NCBI GenBank assembly: GCA_021234535.1
Contig: CM037843.1
Coordinates: 9,112,979 to 9,176,978, forward strand
Source: Stichopus chloronotus
Lineage: Eukaryota; Echinodermata; Holothuroidea; Aspidochirotida; Stichopodidae
DNA length: 64,000 nt
Direction of reading: 5' to 3'
Part shown: in pieces, positions 1 to 12,900 of the stretch
How positions within the stretch are numbered: the first letter of the stretch is position 1
Layout: each line of letters starts with the position of its first letter
Notes under the pieces: generated by a model
Told to the model about the DNA's origin: nothing
The model's database searches: none
What the model saw: only the letters and a program-made list of their open reading frames with translations
Made by a program: the position numbers and the translations under genes

Positions 1-841
1 GTATTTTCGTAAAAAGTAATTGAGAGTCAAAACATATAGGTTTAACAAAAGAAATACTGACACTGTGGAAGGCTCCATGTCATCATCTGTTTTGCATTTT
101 TCTCAGTCATATCTCAAAAATGGTAAAAGATATAAACAAAATTCCAAAGAATTTTCACTCCGGGCTTTACACTGAAGCTTCTGAATGTATGGTGCTCTTT
201 TCTAGAAGCATGTCACACAACCTTTATAAAGTTACAATCTAGAACAACAGCCCTTAAATGCATGCATTGTTTCAACTCAATTACGGATTGTCCGCTTGTC
301 AAGTTATTAATATATGGCATATGGTAGGAAGATAACAGTTGGCCTTCATTTCCTCAAATTTACATTAACCTCACGTTTATTTGTTGACCTATTAAGCTTT
401 AAATATCCCAGGTATCTCCAAGTACCATCAATACCAATTATTTTCATTACGTACAGAAAACATATGTTATACCACTTTCACAGCAGTGAATATGTGACTC
501 AGTTTTAGGCTAATTAGGTCACAAATCAGATAGCTGACACAGACAGTAAGTCTTCATCTGGATTAGTCTTCTGTCTCTTTGCACGTAACCAGAGTGCATG
601 AACTTAAAACAGTGCCATGTGGGGAAAAAAAAGGGATGGGGGAGAGGACGTAAGAGGTGACATCATGGTGGTGGCTGTATGGGGAACTGTGGTATATTTC
701 AAAAGGTATGTGTGTCAGTGCTCCCTCATGCAGTTGTTAAACACAAATCTAGAACTTTGCTCGTAGATCTAAGTATTGCGAATGTCGACACTGTAAATCA
801 AAGTAACACAATACCCTATACCAAGTTTTTCCTTTTCTCAG
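1..841. other. Intron or upstream sequence of the PLEKHG-like gene
   Basis: AT-rich sequence ending in a pyrimidine-rich 3' splice site at 831-841. I looked for the missing first DH helix (ETERTYVxDL-type) and found no match, so earlier exons are presumably outside the window. Confidence 0.6.
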
Positions 842-968
842 CCGCTTTGAATTTTCTACTTCAACAGTATTATATGATACCTATCCAGAGGAACAACTAT
901 TACCCCCTTACTGAAGAGAAGTTCAATATTCTGTTTTGTAATCTGCATGAAATCTATTCTTTCAACAA
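842..968 (+). CDS. PLEKHG-like exon a (DH domain, first visible part)
   Basis: Encodes an [11 protein letters not shown]...[19 protein letters not shown] stretch that aligns without gaps to the early DH domain of vertebrate PLEKHG1 as I recall it (DLKSIVEDYL...TEE...LFGNI). The acceptor is a strong pyrimidine-rich CTCAG at 837-841 and the donor is AA|GTGAGT at 968/969. The first two bases complete a codon from an upstream exon outside the window, and the exon ends in phase 2. A weaker alternative acceptor (CAACAG, exon from 868) is possible, but the ungapped alignment upstream of it favours 842. Confidence 0.75.
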
Positions 969-3900
969 GTGAGTACAAATTCTTTAATTTTTCATGAAAA
1001 GCTCATATAACCACAGTTGTTAAGAGTTTTATGTTCTCATCTAAGCACATGTCTGGTTTTCATCATCAGCTGAATATTAAATAGGCACCAGTCACTTCTC
1101 ATAGAGCATGTGTCTCTCACTCCAAACTGTGAAGTTCATGTGGAATGAACAGCTCCCACATGCCTGCAAGCCACAGTCCCATTTGAAAAAGACTGTTTTG
1201 TAACATTTGTTGGAAATTTTTACCAGTTGTACCTCACTTGGATCAATGAAGTTCATATTTCTACTCCATGGTAAGTAACCATGCTCAAGGTCTTAACTAA
1301 ATGACATAGCAGATACATGTATGATGGAATTTTCAGCATTTGTTAGTGAATTACTTGTCTACTGTTTGCTCCGAACATTCCCTGAATTGTAATCTGGACC
1401 TTGATTGACATCATTTCATACCAGGAATTAGTGCTGTTGCGATATGAGATTTTTCCTTCGATATCGCAAGCACTTGTCGGTAAAGTGCCAAACCATATCA
1501 TCTGAAAATATGTGTACAACACAATAAGTATTATGTCAGTGTATTGTAATACATACAATCTAGCCTAAGCCTATTAAATATTTTGGTACGATATTTCACT
1601 ATGACACAGTGAGTTTCTTGCTTGCCACATGCCATCATAATTAATTAATGAAATTGAAGTTTCAGTACTGATGAGATTTAGGTTGTAACCCTTTTCGTCA
1701 ACCCAAAAATACCTGCAGAACGTTTATGAAACAAGTTCTCCAAAGTTTGCACATAACTGTGTTAGCCCACATTTCTGTTACACAATTACAGTATGTAATC
1801 CAATAGCTTCTGAATACTTTCTTTTAGAACTGTGTTTGTGGTGGCGATTGATGGTTGTATCATCATTTATGTTGTTAAATTTTCCTGATTCTGCTTCATG
1901 AAGGAGAAAAATTGATTCGTTTTCTTTGGATTTTTACAAAGTGTTTCTCTGCAAAGGTTGAGTTGATGAAAAAAAAAAAATGTAAAGTGAGCATAGTCTA
2001 TAGTTCGAGTGGCGGTACATGAGGAACCAGTACTGATGACAGGCTACTACACAAGTCCACAAATACGTGTGTGCAACCCGTACAGTCACATGGATTCATG
2101 TACAAAGCCGTAGTGCTGGAACATAAACAATCTTCTACGTACGAGTTGTGTTTTGCGATGGGTACTGTATGCATACATAGGCCAGGCAGATACTGCATAC
2201 GAACAACAAACGTATGCCAACGCTGACGCCGCCCTACGAACAGTTTATTGATTCATTAGAAATCAGCTTCATTTGTTTCATATGTTGTATGCTATTCTCT
2301 GAGCAATACAGTTAAGACCTATGTTGAATTTTAAGTCTATTTGCCTAGCATCAAGTTTCAAAGGATGATATTTAGTTTGCAAGAGGTTTCCTATGATATC
2401 GTGTAGGTTACTTTCCAAACGACATCGGGAGAAAAATTTCTTACTGATATCATTTGCTGATGTTTTAATATAGCAACAACACTACCAGGAATATTTTACT
2501 ATTGCATCACTACCAGGAATATTTTGCTATTGCAAAGATAGACTTTTAGAGGTTGTTCAATTGGAGGTCTATCACTTTGCCCCTAGCATGGTCCTTCCTT
2601 TCTCCTGGGTTTCTTGCGAACCTTAGCACTGAAAACATTATTAGTGATGGGAAGACCCTGAAGAGTTTTGTCTAGATTGAATCCCTTTTAATTCAACGAA
2701 TAAACAAGAGAATTCGCACAATGCCATGCCAACATGCCTAATTCTCACTTCTCAGCCCCAATAGAGCAGCTCTCTGTGTCTGCTGGAACATTCTTAGGGC
2801 TTCTAATGATTGCATTGATTGATTTCTGGAGGTAATTAACTCGGATGAGAAGCATTGGTGTAGGATGAGAAGATTATTAGCATCTATCAGTTTGGGAGTT
2901 AGCCCTTTGTTGTGTAGTTGTAAGAGCTCTTTGTTCCATTATATCTGATTATATCAGAAAAAATAACACACTGTCCTACCTGACAGTTACCATTTGATGT
3001 GTAAATCGTTTATATTGGTTTAAAGGGTGCTGCGCTTGTACAAGGATGTAAGGGGGTGTGAATGAATTATTCTGTTATTCTGAGGTTGGTTTGCACCTGG
3101 CTGGCTTGAAAGCAAAGATGAGCAAGGAACAAACTGTAATGTAAAGGCATTTGATGTAGTATCAAACTTTGTAGATGTATGTGTGCAATGCTTTTAAAAA
3201 TCTTTTGTGTGTTTGTGTGAAGTTGGAGAAGGTCACTTGAGTACCTGCAGTGGACAAGTTGCACATATGGTTGGAAAAGTTTTGAAATCCATCAGAACCC
3301 ATCCTTTGCATCTCAGTTTATAGTACCTGCGCTGAGACAATTGCTTGCAGTTGCTGCAATTGTGGCTTGATTCTATGTGACTTATCTCAGGGACCATAAT
3401 TGCTATCTTATCAGTATTACACCACTGAAATTATTTCACATCAATAACAAATACCTGAAATGACAAAATATCCTGCTGTTTCTTCTACTTCCTCTCCATA
3501 AACTTTATTTCACAATATGTGCATGGAATTGGCTATTTATATGGCCTCATGCATGTACTGTGGCTATTCACACTGCCAGACCTTGAGGATGTTTTCCATT
3601 TCTTCTGGAAATGCATTCCTTTAAATTTTTTTTTGCCTCATTTGAGGGAATTCTGTGATTCAGAAAGCTGGTGACAGGACACCACAATAGAGCTATTCAG
3701 AACAGTCTTGTAATTCAGTACCCATGAATAGTGTTTGTAGGTTTAGGATTTTCCAGTTCTCCTTTCCCTTACCGGAGGCTGTTATGGTTGTTGCTAATGT
3801 TATGAGTGTCTGTAATTACAAACAAGAATATAATTAAAAGTCTGTGCTGCCATTCTGTTGTATTTATGGTCGGTGTGATGTTGCCTTGGTAGTGGCAGAA

Positions 3901-6900
3901 TGTGTCCTTGCATTTTTGCTCATTTTCATGGAATGTTTATAAGTGATCTTGAGGTGAAGTGAAGGGAGGGGGATTCAGCTGATCTGTGTGAGTGTAACTC
4001 ATGATCATGCATAACTTCAGCCAGTTATGTTTTAGATGTAATTTCTTTTACAGGACATCTCTAAAAGTGATAGTGTTAATTACTACAAGTTAGTTCATTG
4101 TCTGCTGGTATTGATTGTACAGTTCTGGATAGTCTACAAAAGCAGAGTATTTGAAATAAGAGGAGATGACATACAATCATTCTGCCCTCAGATTGATTAA
4201 AATATCATTACCATGTTTTTCTGCATCTCCATTTTGTTTACATATGGCACAATTGCAAAACAATTCTTGCAGACTCTAGACATGGTACTGTAAATAATGC
4301 AGTTCATAAACTACACACATAAAACATTGAAACTGCTAATTGACAATTTTTGGCTCTCTGTGTGTAGTGTAATAATGTTGTATAGGTCTCCCACTTGTCA
4401 CAAGTTCTTGCTCATTAAATGTTCTCCTGAATGTGGTATGGTTTCTGCCAGTGAACTATGGTAAGTCGACCCAGTAAATTTGCAAAAACGTTAGTATGGT
4501 AGCAGGGTGAGACTGTTGCCTAGAGCATATCAAGTTTTCTTTTGGATACCAAAGTTAAGAAAACATCAGAGTAGAATTAGTTTGGTCACCCAGATGAAAT
4601 AATAAAAGTTACTACTTTTCTACCTTCGCCCAAAATGCTAGTTTATGTACCCTCAAATCTACTGCTGGTAAACGGAAGTTTGCATTGCTTCACAATTGTT
4701 TTCCAAAAGCTACTGTTGTTTGTATGTGCTTAATAATCTTACTGCTACTGCCAAGGTGTCCTGCTTTGATAGTTCAATGCCCTTATTCAATTGAGTTATG
4801 TGTATGGTATTCATAGCATCTGTTAATAACAGCACCAGCTAACAGTCAATTTTTGTTACTCATCATGACAAATGAATCAAATTGACGAAGTTTAATGTAG
4901 GATATATTGTCCTGTATTCACAACAACTAGATCTGTCTGCTTTTGAAATCAAGTTTCTAAGGGACAATAGGTATGTTTTATGTCAGTCACAGTAAGAGAA
5001 CCTTTCTTTGACAGGCTGAACCCTTACCACCAATGTGGATAGGCTTGATGTGTTACTTAGAGAAAATAAACCACAATTTCCTCCTAGCAGGTTTATTTGG
5101 GTTGGAGGGTTTATAACTATTTGGGTAGTTAAAGTGATTGCGTGTGTACTGAAAGACCAGAAGAAAAAGATTAAATTTGATCTTAACTTTTTCTTTATTT
5201 TGAAATGTACACATGAAGTTGTACATGAATCATATTTGAAAATTAATGCTTTCTATTAGTGCCTTCATAGTGAATTTGCAACTGCACAAGTCTCATTTGT
5301 ATGTAAATTAAAAATATACTACTGAAGTTGTAGCTCCTGGTTTGTGTATCGAAAATTGTAGTATTTGGTGAAAGAAAGGCACTGTATTTACAAATAGCGT
5401 GGAAACTGATCACATCATTGTGGTGTCAGTGATCATGAATTGTTTTGATTAACTGAATATTCAACACTGGATTACTTCCAATTGGCTTGTTCCAAGAAGT
5501 ACATGGTTGATTTGAATGAAAACTGTCAACCACGACATAATCATGTTTAACACTTTTTGTCGTTCTGTTGGAATACTTTGAAATCATATTGCTGAATTTA
5601 CCACCTGAAACCTATTTATTTTCCCAAATTGTCTGAACAGTGCAATTAAAAACCTTTATACCCAAGTTTTGGATATGAAATTCCAATGTGTTCCTCTTTG
5701 CCTTTCCATGCAATCACTTAAAGTTTCCCTTCTGTACAGAGAAATAGCTTCAACTTGCAGTTTCCTGTGGTGTGCAACTGGAAAGCAGTATTTTGAGGTG
5801 AGAAACTGTGCTTCCCATAACCTCTCACCAATGTTTGTTGAAAAAGAATGGCACTGTGTAGGCACATGTGTGGTGTTCCATCCTGTATGCCACCCACCTT
5901 GTTTGGGCATGCAGTGTTTAATAGCATAGATTGTGAGTTAATGATTTTCATTTTAAACAGCCATCTTTATTGAAATTCTGCAAATGTTCAAACAGACTTC
6001 TAATTTGCAGGACAGCCAGATTTATTTCAATACATCTCTTACACTAACTCGATAGGAAACTCTGGATCAGTTTCATCAAATTCAGGATCAATCCATGACC
6101 TATATTATATTGTACAGAAAGTTTCACAATATTCTGTTAGCTACTCTGTGATAATGTTGTTTGTCATTAGAGGTTCCTACTTCCAGTGGTGCATGCTGAT
6201 CCTTGAAAGATGAGAAGCAATATTTTTTAAAAAAAGAAGGTAATATTAGTGGGAAGGGAGGGAGGGATGTGTAACACTGGAAGAGCTGATTATTTATCTG
6301 AGACTTTCCAAAGATGTTTGAAATTGCCTGGTAAAATACATTTCAAGACCATTATGTAGCCTGGTATTAAAATTGGTAAAGAATCTTTTTTTTCTGTGTG
6401 CTGAATTGAGAAAGAATGGCAGTCGGAGAAAGTGAAACGTAGAAAGGGCTCATTTATGGGCAAGATGGTAGTATCATGGGGGATGTCTTTGTTGCTGCTA
6501 AAGCTAAAAGTGAACCAAATCTGTGTAAGTCATGGAAAAATGTGACAATGACCATCCTTTGTGAGTGATGTTATGCCAAGCATTGTTCTGTCATCTTCCT
6601 TATAAGTAGTAGTCAACAATATTGTAGAGGTGAGTATAAAATATAGACCTCACAAATACATAAACTATTGTTTTCATGGGTAACAACGTACCTGCCTGAC
6701 ATTTACTACCGACTTTCAAAATTACTACTCAGTTTCCCTCAGAAAGTGAAAAACAGCACAACTGCTGTGTGTGCACATTGTGTCAGATTGCTGAATTGCC
6801 CCCACTAATTGATATGGTCGACATCTTTGCGGTACCTGACAGGTATGGGCAGAAACTGCCCAATTCTGATTTTAAGGAATTTATGAAAACGCCATTACTT

Positions 6901-9900
6901 ACATGGGACAAACAAAATGTGAGATGACTTAAAAATTCCTCAATTTAAAGAAAATTAGGACAGTGGAGGAAGAATCAGACACCTTAATATGGCTTTGAAG
7001 TACCAATTGTAACTGTTAAGTTTGACTAATTTCCGCTTGCTAGTTTACAAGTAGTTTGGATGAATGTCCACTTTACAGGTCAGTTCAAGAATGCAAAGGG
7101 TTTGTTTAGTGCAAGTGATTGGATAGTTCCTATCATACATCTATGTGTTATGCCCTGTTGACATGGCGATATTGTTGCAATTTTGAAGGAGCTGCGAATT
7201 GCAAAAAGGGACAAAAGTGAGAGATATGGAGGGGGAAGCTTTAACCAGAAGTTAAAGCATAGCCAAGTCACCCCTGTAGTGAGTGTGTAGTATAGTTCTG
7301 GAAATAGCATGGAAGAACTGTTCTTTGGGTAATGAGAAACCAGTCCATGTTGGCCACAGTTAGTCTCCAAGAGAAAACATCTTCGTTCCCCATGGTACCT
7401 GTCAGTTTTGTGCAACATCAATGCCAAATGGCATAATTTTGTCTCTGACTTTTGAAAGAAAGTTCGGGTTTAACTTACTAATACCTGGCACATTTTGGAA
7501 TTATTTCCCTTGATGGCCAGTTGGTTTCCTCCCCCCCCCAAAAAAGTATTTTATTGCTCCCTCACTAGTATACTGCCCCTCATGAAAAGGATGAAAGTAT
7601 TTGGCCATAGATTATGTAGCTCTCTAGATAGTCATAACAGGTGTTTTTATCCAAGTCTCCATGTTATAAGGGCAAAGTTTCTAGCAAGTTATTGTTATTG
7701 TGAAATATCCAAATTTCACTTTAAAGGATGTGAAAGGATATGAAAAATGATGTTCATCTAATGTTCCTCTCCTAAAGGGATAAATTCTTTTTTTTTTAGA
7801 CTCAAGACTTCTTGCTCAGGATATTCAGAGATGATTTGTCCCATTCTCATTATCCTTATAAGCTTTAAAAGTTCAAAGGGAGTCATAATTAAGTTCATAG
7901 GGTGACACACAGAGGTTGGTAGCCTTTTCCCATGATGGAGTTACAGACTAGAAAGTATGGCACAGGGTAGCAATGTGTGGTTGGCCTCCTTAACTGCAGG
8001 GTGTAAGTACTCCCAAGAAAAGGAAAAAAAAAAAGTTGAGTACAACTTCAAAGTTATGGGGTGGATGTGTGTGTGCAGGTGGAAAAAAAAACCCATAGAT
8101 GTCCAAAATGAATACTATGAAAAAGCCAGGTATGGGTGACCCCTCATGATTTTGTGATGTAAGAAGTGATTCATGCAAATTCCACTTTATGTATCCATTT
8201 ATAAAAGTGTGCCTATGAGTTGAGGTATTATAGAAGATACTTGAATTGTTTCAGAGGTTTCCCTTGACTTTAAAAATAGTGGAAAGTGTTTTTCCAAATC
8301 ATGTTTGATTGGCTTTTGTTTTAGTATCTCACATACATGGTGATACTGCAGCCTGTGTTGCCCAGACAGTAGGTTGAATCTATAGCCATGGTACATTCTG
8401 TAAAGTTGCACAGAGCAGCCCCTGTAATTCCATCCTGTTAGCAGCAGCGTCCCGCTGTAGTTTATGAACATTTGCATCACCGCTCTCTTTCTCTGATGAT
8501 ACCAGAGGGCAAGCTCAGTACAGACATTTGCTATGATACATCAATCGCAACTTTCATAATCTTGATGGCATATGTTTGTATGTGTGTTTGAAAAGTTTTG
8601 GACTCGGTGAAAGGAAGGTTTGACCATCTCCAGCAGGCTCTTCAGGGGAACTACCATATGGGGCAGTCACCAAAGAGGTGTTACATAGGCTGGTGGTCAT
8701 GTGAAGTCAGCAGAGATGGAAATGGTCACAGTATCTCAAGAATGAACAATTGGACTGATTTCATATTAAGTAAATGCATTATTCTTATTTAGTACAAGAA
8801 TCATATTGTTTTGACTGCCTTAAAAGCAAAGTATGATACATTAAAGTGGCACATTGAGTTGCTTTGTTTGGATTTTGAAGGCTACAATCACATCAAATTT
8901 CTTGTAAGAAGCACACAGTGAATGAAGTCATGTTTCACATCCAATACTTATTGTTCTGTCTGTGTGCATAGCCTATGATGCATAGCCTATGATTTAGTGC
9001 TAATGTGAAAAAGTGTCTGGTCACAAATTTTCAAACACCAACTTGAGTCGTTAATTACTCACTCATTGACGTTTCCTTGTGTGCGATACATGGGGAATCT
9101 CTCAGTTAGACTATTTGGAATGTATAAATGAAACTTGACGTTTGGGGGAAAAAAAAAATAGCGAGTAACACAACACTACTCAACGAACCTCTTTAAGATG
9201 CATGTGACCTTTAGTTTCACAAAATGTTTATGATCAATCTACTGTAAACATGATCTAGTTTTCCACTGGTGTCACAGTTCATTGTTAGGCACACAATTCA
9301 GTGCCAAAGAACAACAACAGCCTTTTTGCAGTTATTTGTGGGATATTGCATAACAGTTTGTAACATTGAGGAAACAGGACACCTTTCTTGGGCACTCTTT
9401 TTTCAAATGGCAATATCTTGAATCTTGAGCAAGATATTGGAGTGGTGTTTCAGGAACATGGCGTAAAACTAAAAGTAAAAATTCTCCCTCCATCTGATAT
9501 CACCTCAAGTTGTCACTGAAGTAGTCTTCAGTCATCTCTATAGCATGCCTTTTTCACTTTCCTCATCACCACCATACACAAAACTGTTTGCCGGAGTATG
9601 AATTATTGAGCAACATTAAGAGGTAAGTTATGGATGTGATTAAAATGTGTTTGTAGTAAAATTGTGAAGACAGTAGGATGTCCATACTAGCATGTCTGGC
9701 TGATTAAGACTTGGATCAAAAACTCCACCATCAAGAACTAATGGAGGCTCCAAATGGCTGGCTGTGTGACCCATAGTAGTCATCTGTGACCAAATAGATA
9801 TGAATTATAGCCGTTTAACTATCCCATGGGGGTGTCTGTTCAGCCCATTTTGGTTCCTCACCACGATTGTAAATTCCATGAATAGAGTCTTTCTCTGAAA

Positions 9901-12900
9901 ACAAAGACCAGAAGTGTCATGCCACTTAGATGTCGCCTGTCAATATTTTCAAGTTCAGGTTTATGTCATAATTGAGGACCCTCTGGGAATTTTCAAGGGG
10001 GAGTACAACCTTTTTGTAGATCGAGGCTGACAACCTTTTTTCCTCTCAAGGTCAAAGGTTTACAGAACGGGAGAAGAGTGATGAGGTGTGGCATTCAAAC
10101 TTTGTCTTTTTGAGTCTGCTCCGTACTCTCTGTTTTTAACTATGAGAACTCAACAAAACATGAACCTGTTGGTGGTAGATCATTGTCATTATTTGTCATC
10201 CAGAGGTAAATAATCTTTTCTTGTAAAGAATTTGTGAAGCTTTATTGTTGGCCCAGTTGGTTGTTAGGACATACTTTATCTGCTTTATCTGGTTACAGTA
10301 GAGATGGAGGGGGGGACATCATGGCAGCTTTAAACAGAAGTTGGTTTTCATGATGTCCACAAATGAAGAAATATTGAAAGATTGTTTTCTTCTCCTTGTG
10401 AAAGAATGTGGCTACGGGTTTTTAAGGGTGGTCTTGTCAACAGTATTGAGATAGGAGGAAGCTGTTTGTCATGGCTGCGTGTCCTGGCAGATATGCACCA
10501 GCTCTGTTTTTGTGCAGTTTGTATGCCCCATTTGGCTGTCAAATAAATATCGTAGAAGTAAAAGGATTTTATGTTTGTGAAAGAATGCAGACTACCTTTG
10601 TACCATGTAATGGTTCTCAGTCCTATCAATTCTTAGTTGTTTGGATGGTAGGCCCATGCAGCCTGTTGTTAGTATAAAAATGTGTTATTTCTGCAGGAAA
10701 AATCTTCACATTACACCAGAGCCTGTCATCCATGTACTGTTGGCTCATTCATGTCACTTTAGCTGTTATACTGTACATTTTTAGCTCATACCAGCATGCT
10801 GGTGTGAACTTTTGTTATCACGTAGCGTCTGTCTGTCTGTCTGTCTGTCTGTCCACACTTGTTCAAAATGCTTCTCCTCCCACATGCTTTCATGGATTTG
10901 TTTGAAACTGGGACATAATGTCCCCTAGGTGGTGGGCTATTTGGGTTGTTCAGGAATTGTTGGTCCAAGGTCCCATGTGGGCCCTGTGGCCCATTTTATG
11001 AAATTCTACAAAATGCTTCTCCTCCTACAGGTACTTTTGTACAGTGTTGATGGTTTCTCAATGTAATAATACTCTGTTAGTGGTACCTTCGGGGTGTTCA
11101 GGAATTTTTGGTCTAAGGTCCCATGTGGGCCCAGTGACCCATTATGTGAAATTCTGTTTGAAATGTTGCTTCTCACACATGCATCCATGGATTTTTATTT
11201 AACTTGGACACAATAATCCCTGGGTGGTGCTTCATCTGGGGTGTACAAAAAAGTTTCAGTTTAAGGTCCCATGTGGACCCTATGGTCCATTTTATGAAAT
11301 TCTACTAAATGCTTCTTCTCCTACAGATTATATTGTACAATGTTGATGGTTTATCACGATGATGCTCAGTTATTGGTCCCTTCAGGGTGTTCAGGAATTG
11401 GAAGTCCAAGACCCCCATGTGGGCCCAATGGCCCATTGTATGGAATTCTGCAAATTACCTCTTTTTTTACTGTTAAAGTGCCCCGCTAAACTGTCATATA
11501 CATCTCAAATATCCCTATCGTGCATGAATGATAATTGAGTAATTGGAGAGTGTCAGTTGCTACGCTAACTGAAACTCTGTATTGCCCTCAGGTATGTTGA
11601 CTAGTATTTGGACTTAAAGGGGCACTTTGAATTGTTTCATGAACTTTAGTTAGTCTAAAAGATCAACCTTCTGCAATTTTGTTGCTCTAGTTTATGAAAT
11701 TCTGAAAAATTGTGCAGTCCTACAGATTTTCTTGTACAGTGTTGATGATTTGGTATAGTGATACTCAGTGGTACCTATAATGTGACATAGTGATACATAA
11801 ATGGTACCTTCAGGATGTTGAGGTATGAGCTTCTGCACCAATTGGTGCTCTAGTTTAAGTTGTCAGAGGAAGAGAGATGACCAGTTCACGGGTCTGCATC
11901 TGCTATTATCAAGGAAATGTCCCCTTGACCTGTGTTCACAACTAACTATTGATGAAGAATAGGCAATGTAGGACACTGGACTTCGCTCACGATCCTGATT
12001 GCAATCCTACCCCGAAAGATTATTACGTATAAAGGTAGTCATCAGTAGTAAACTGCTTGAGAACTTGTAAATATTAATTGGACGTCATGTAGGGTAGCTG
12101 ATAGATGTATTTGTGTGTTTATTGGTTCATTGCTTTGTCACTGGGCCTAATCATCTTACTGTATGTTGAGAACTTTTGAGGGTTGCACAAAGTGGATTCA
12201 AACATGCATAGTAGGGGAAATATGAATTCACATTGAAGACATATACTTACCTCTTGCTTACTTATGCTTAAGTTTGACCCGGCTCAAACCGCATATAAGT
12301 AAGCAAGGGGTAAGAATAGTCACTTGTGAATATACACACACCAGTGAGTTGTGGGAACCTTGTAGTCTGAAGTCTTTTTGTAAGTATGTATGCTCAATAA
12401 AGCAAGATACTATTTTAGTAAATTCTACTTTTCTGTTGTTGGTATTTGTTTAGTTGAATAATCTCTTTTATCTTTTTTTCTCTCACAGGGATTTTTTGGG
12501 TGATCTAGAACAGTGCAATAATAACCCAGTCTATCTAGCAGAGTGCTTTCTTGAAAGTGTAAGTAAATGCTCTTTATGATATGGTGTGCCATAAATATAT
12601 TTCTCTCTGAGTATTAAGTTTTATTTTTGCCCTCGAATCAGCTCACCCTTGAAATTTGAAATGTGATTTGTTCATTTGCCTTCTTTTTTGTAGCCACAAC
12701 TGTTCTCTGCATACTAACGTGCATGCAGCACTATGCTGAATGTTACAGAGACATTTCCAATACATCATACTGTAAGCTGGCAACATCCATCCAGCTTTGT
12801 GCAATCATGATCATTGGGTTTTTGTCAATGAGCTGTCAAATGTGGTAAAATGTTCAAAAGATCTTCTGCATTGACCCAAATCATAGCAAAGCTTCCTGAT

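Larger units (their letters stand above)
969..12488 (+). other. 11.5 kb intron of the PLEKHG-like gene
   Basis: Bounded by GTGAGT and TCTCACAG, with reading phase preserved across it. It holds a 28 bp tandem duplication (2480-2535), a possible small DNA transposon (2003-2241), a divergent ~150 bp tandem repeat array (10786-11830) with a nested MITE, and a long hairpin near 12246-12314. No exon-like reading frame stands out in the rest. Confidence 0.8.
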
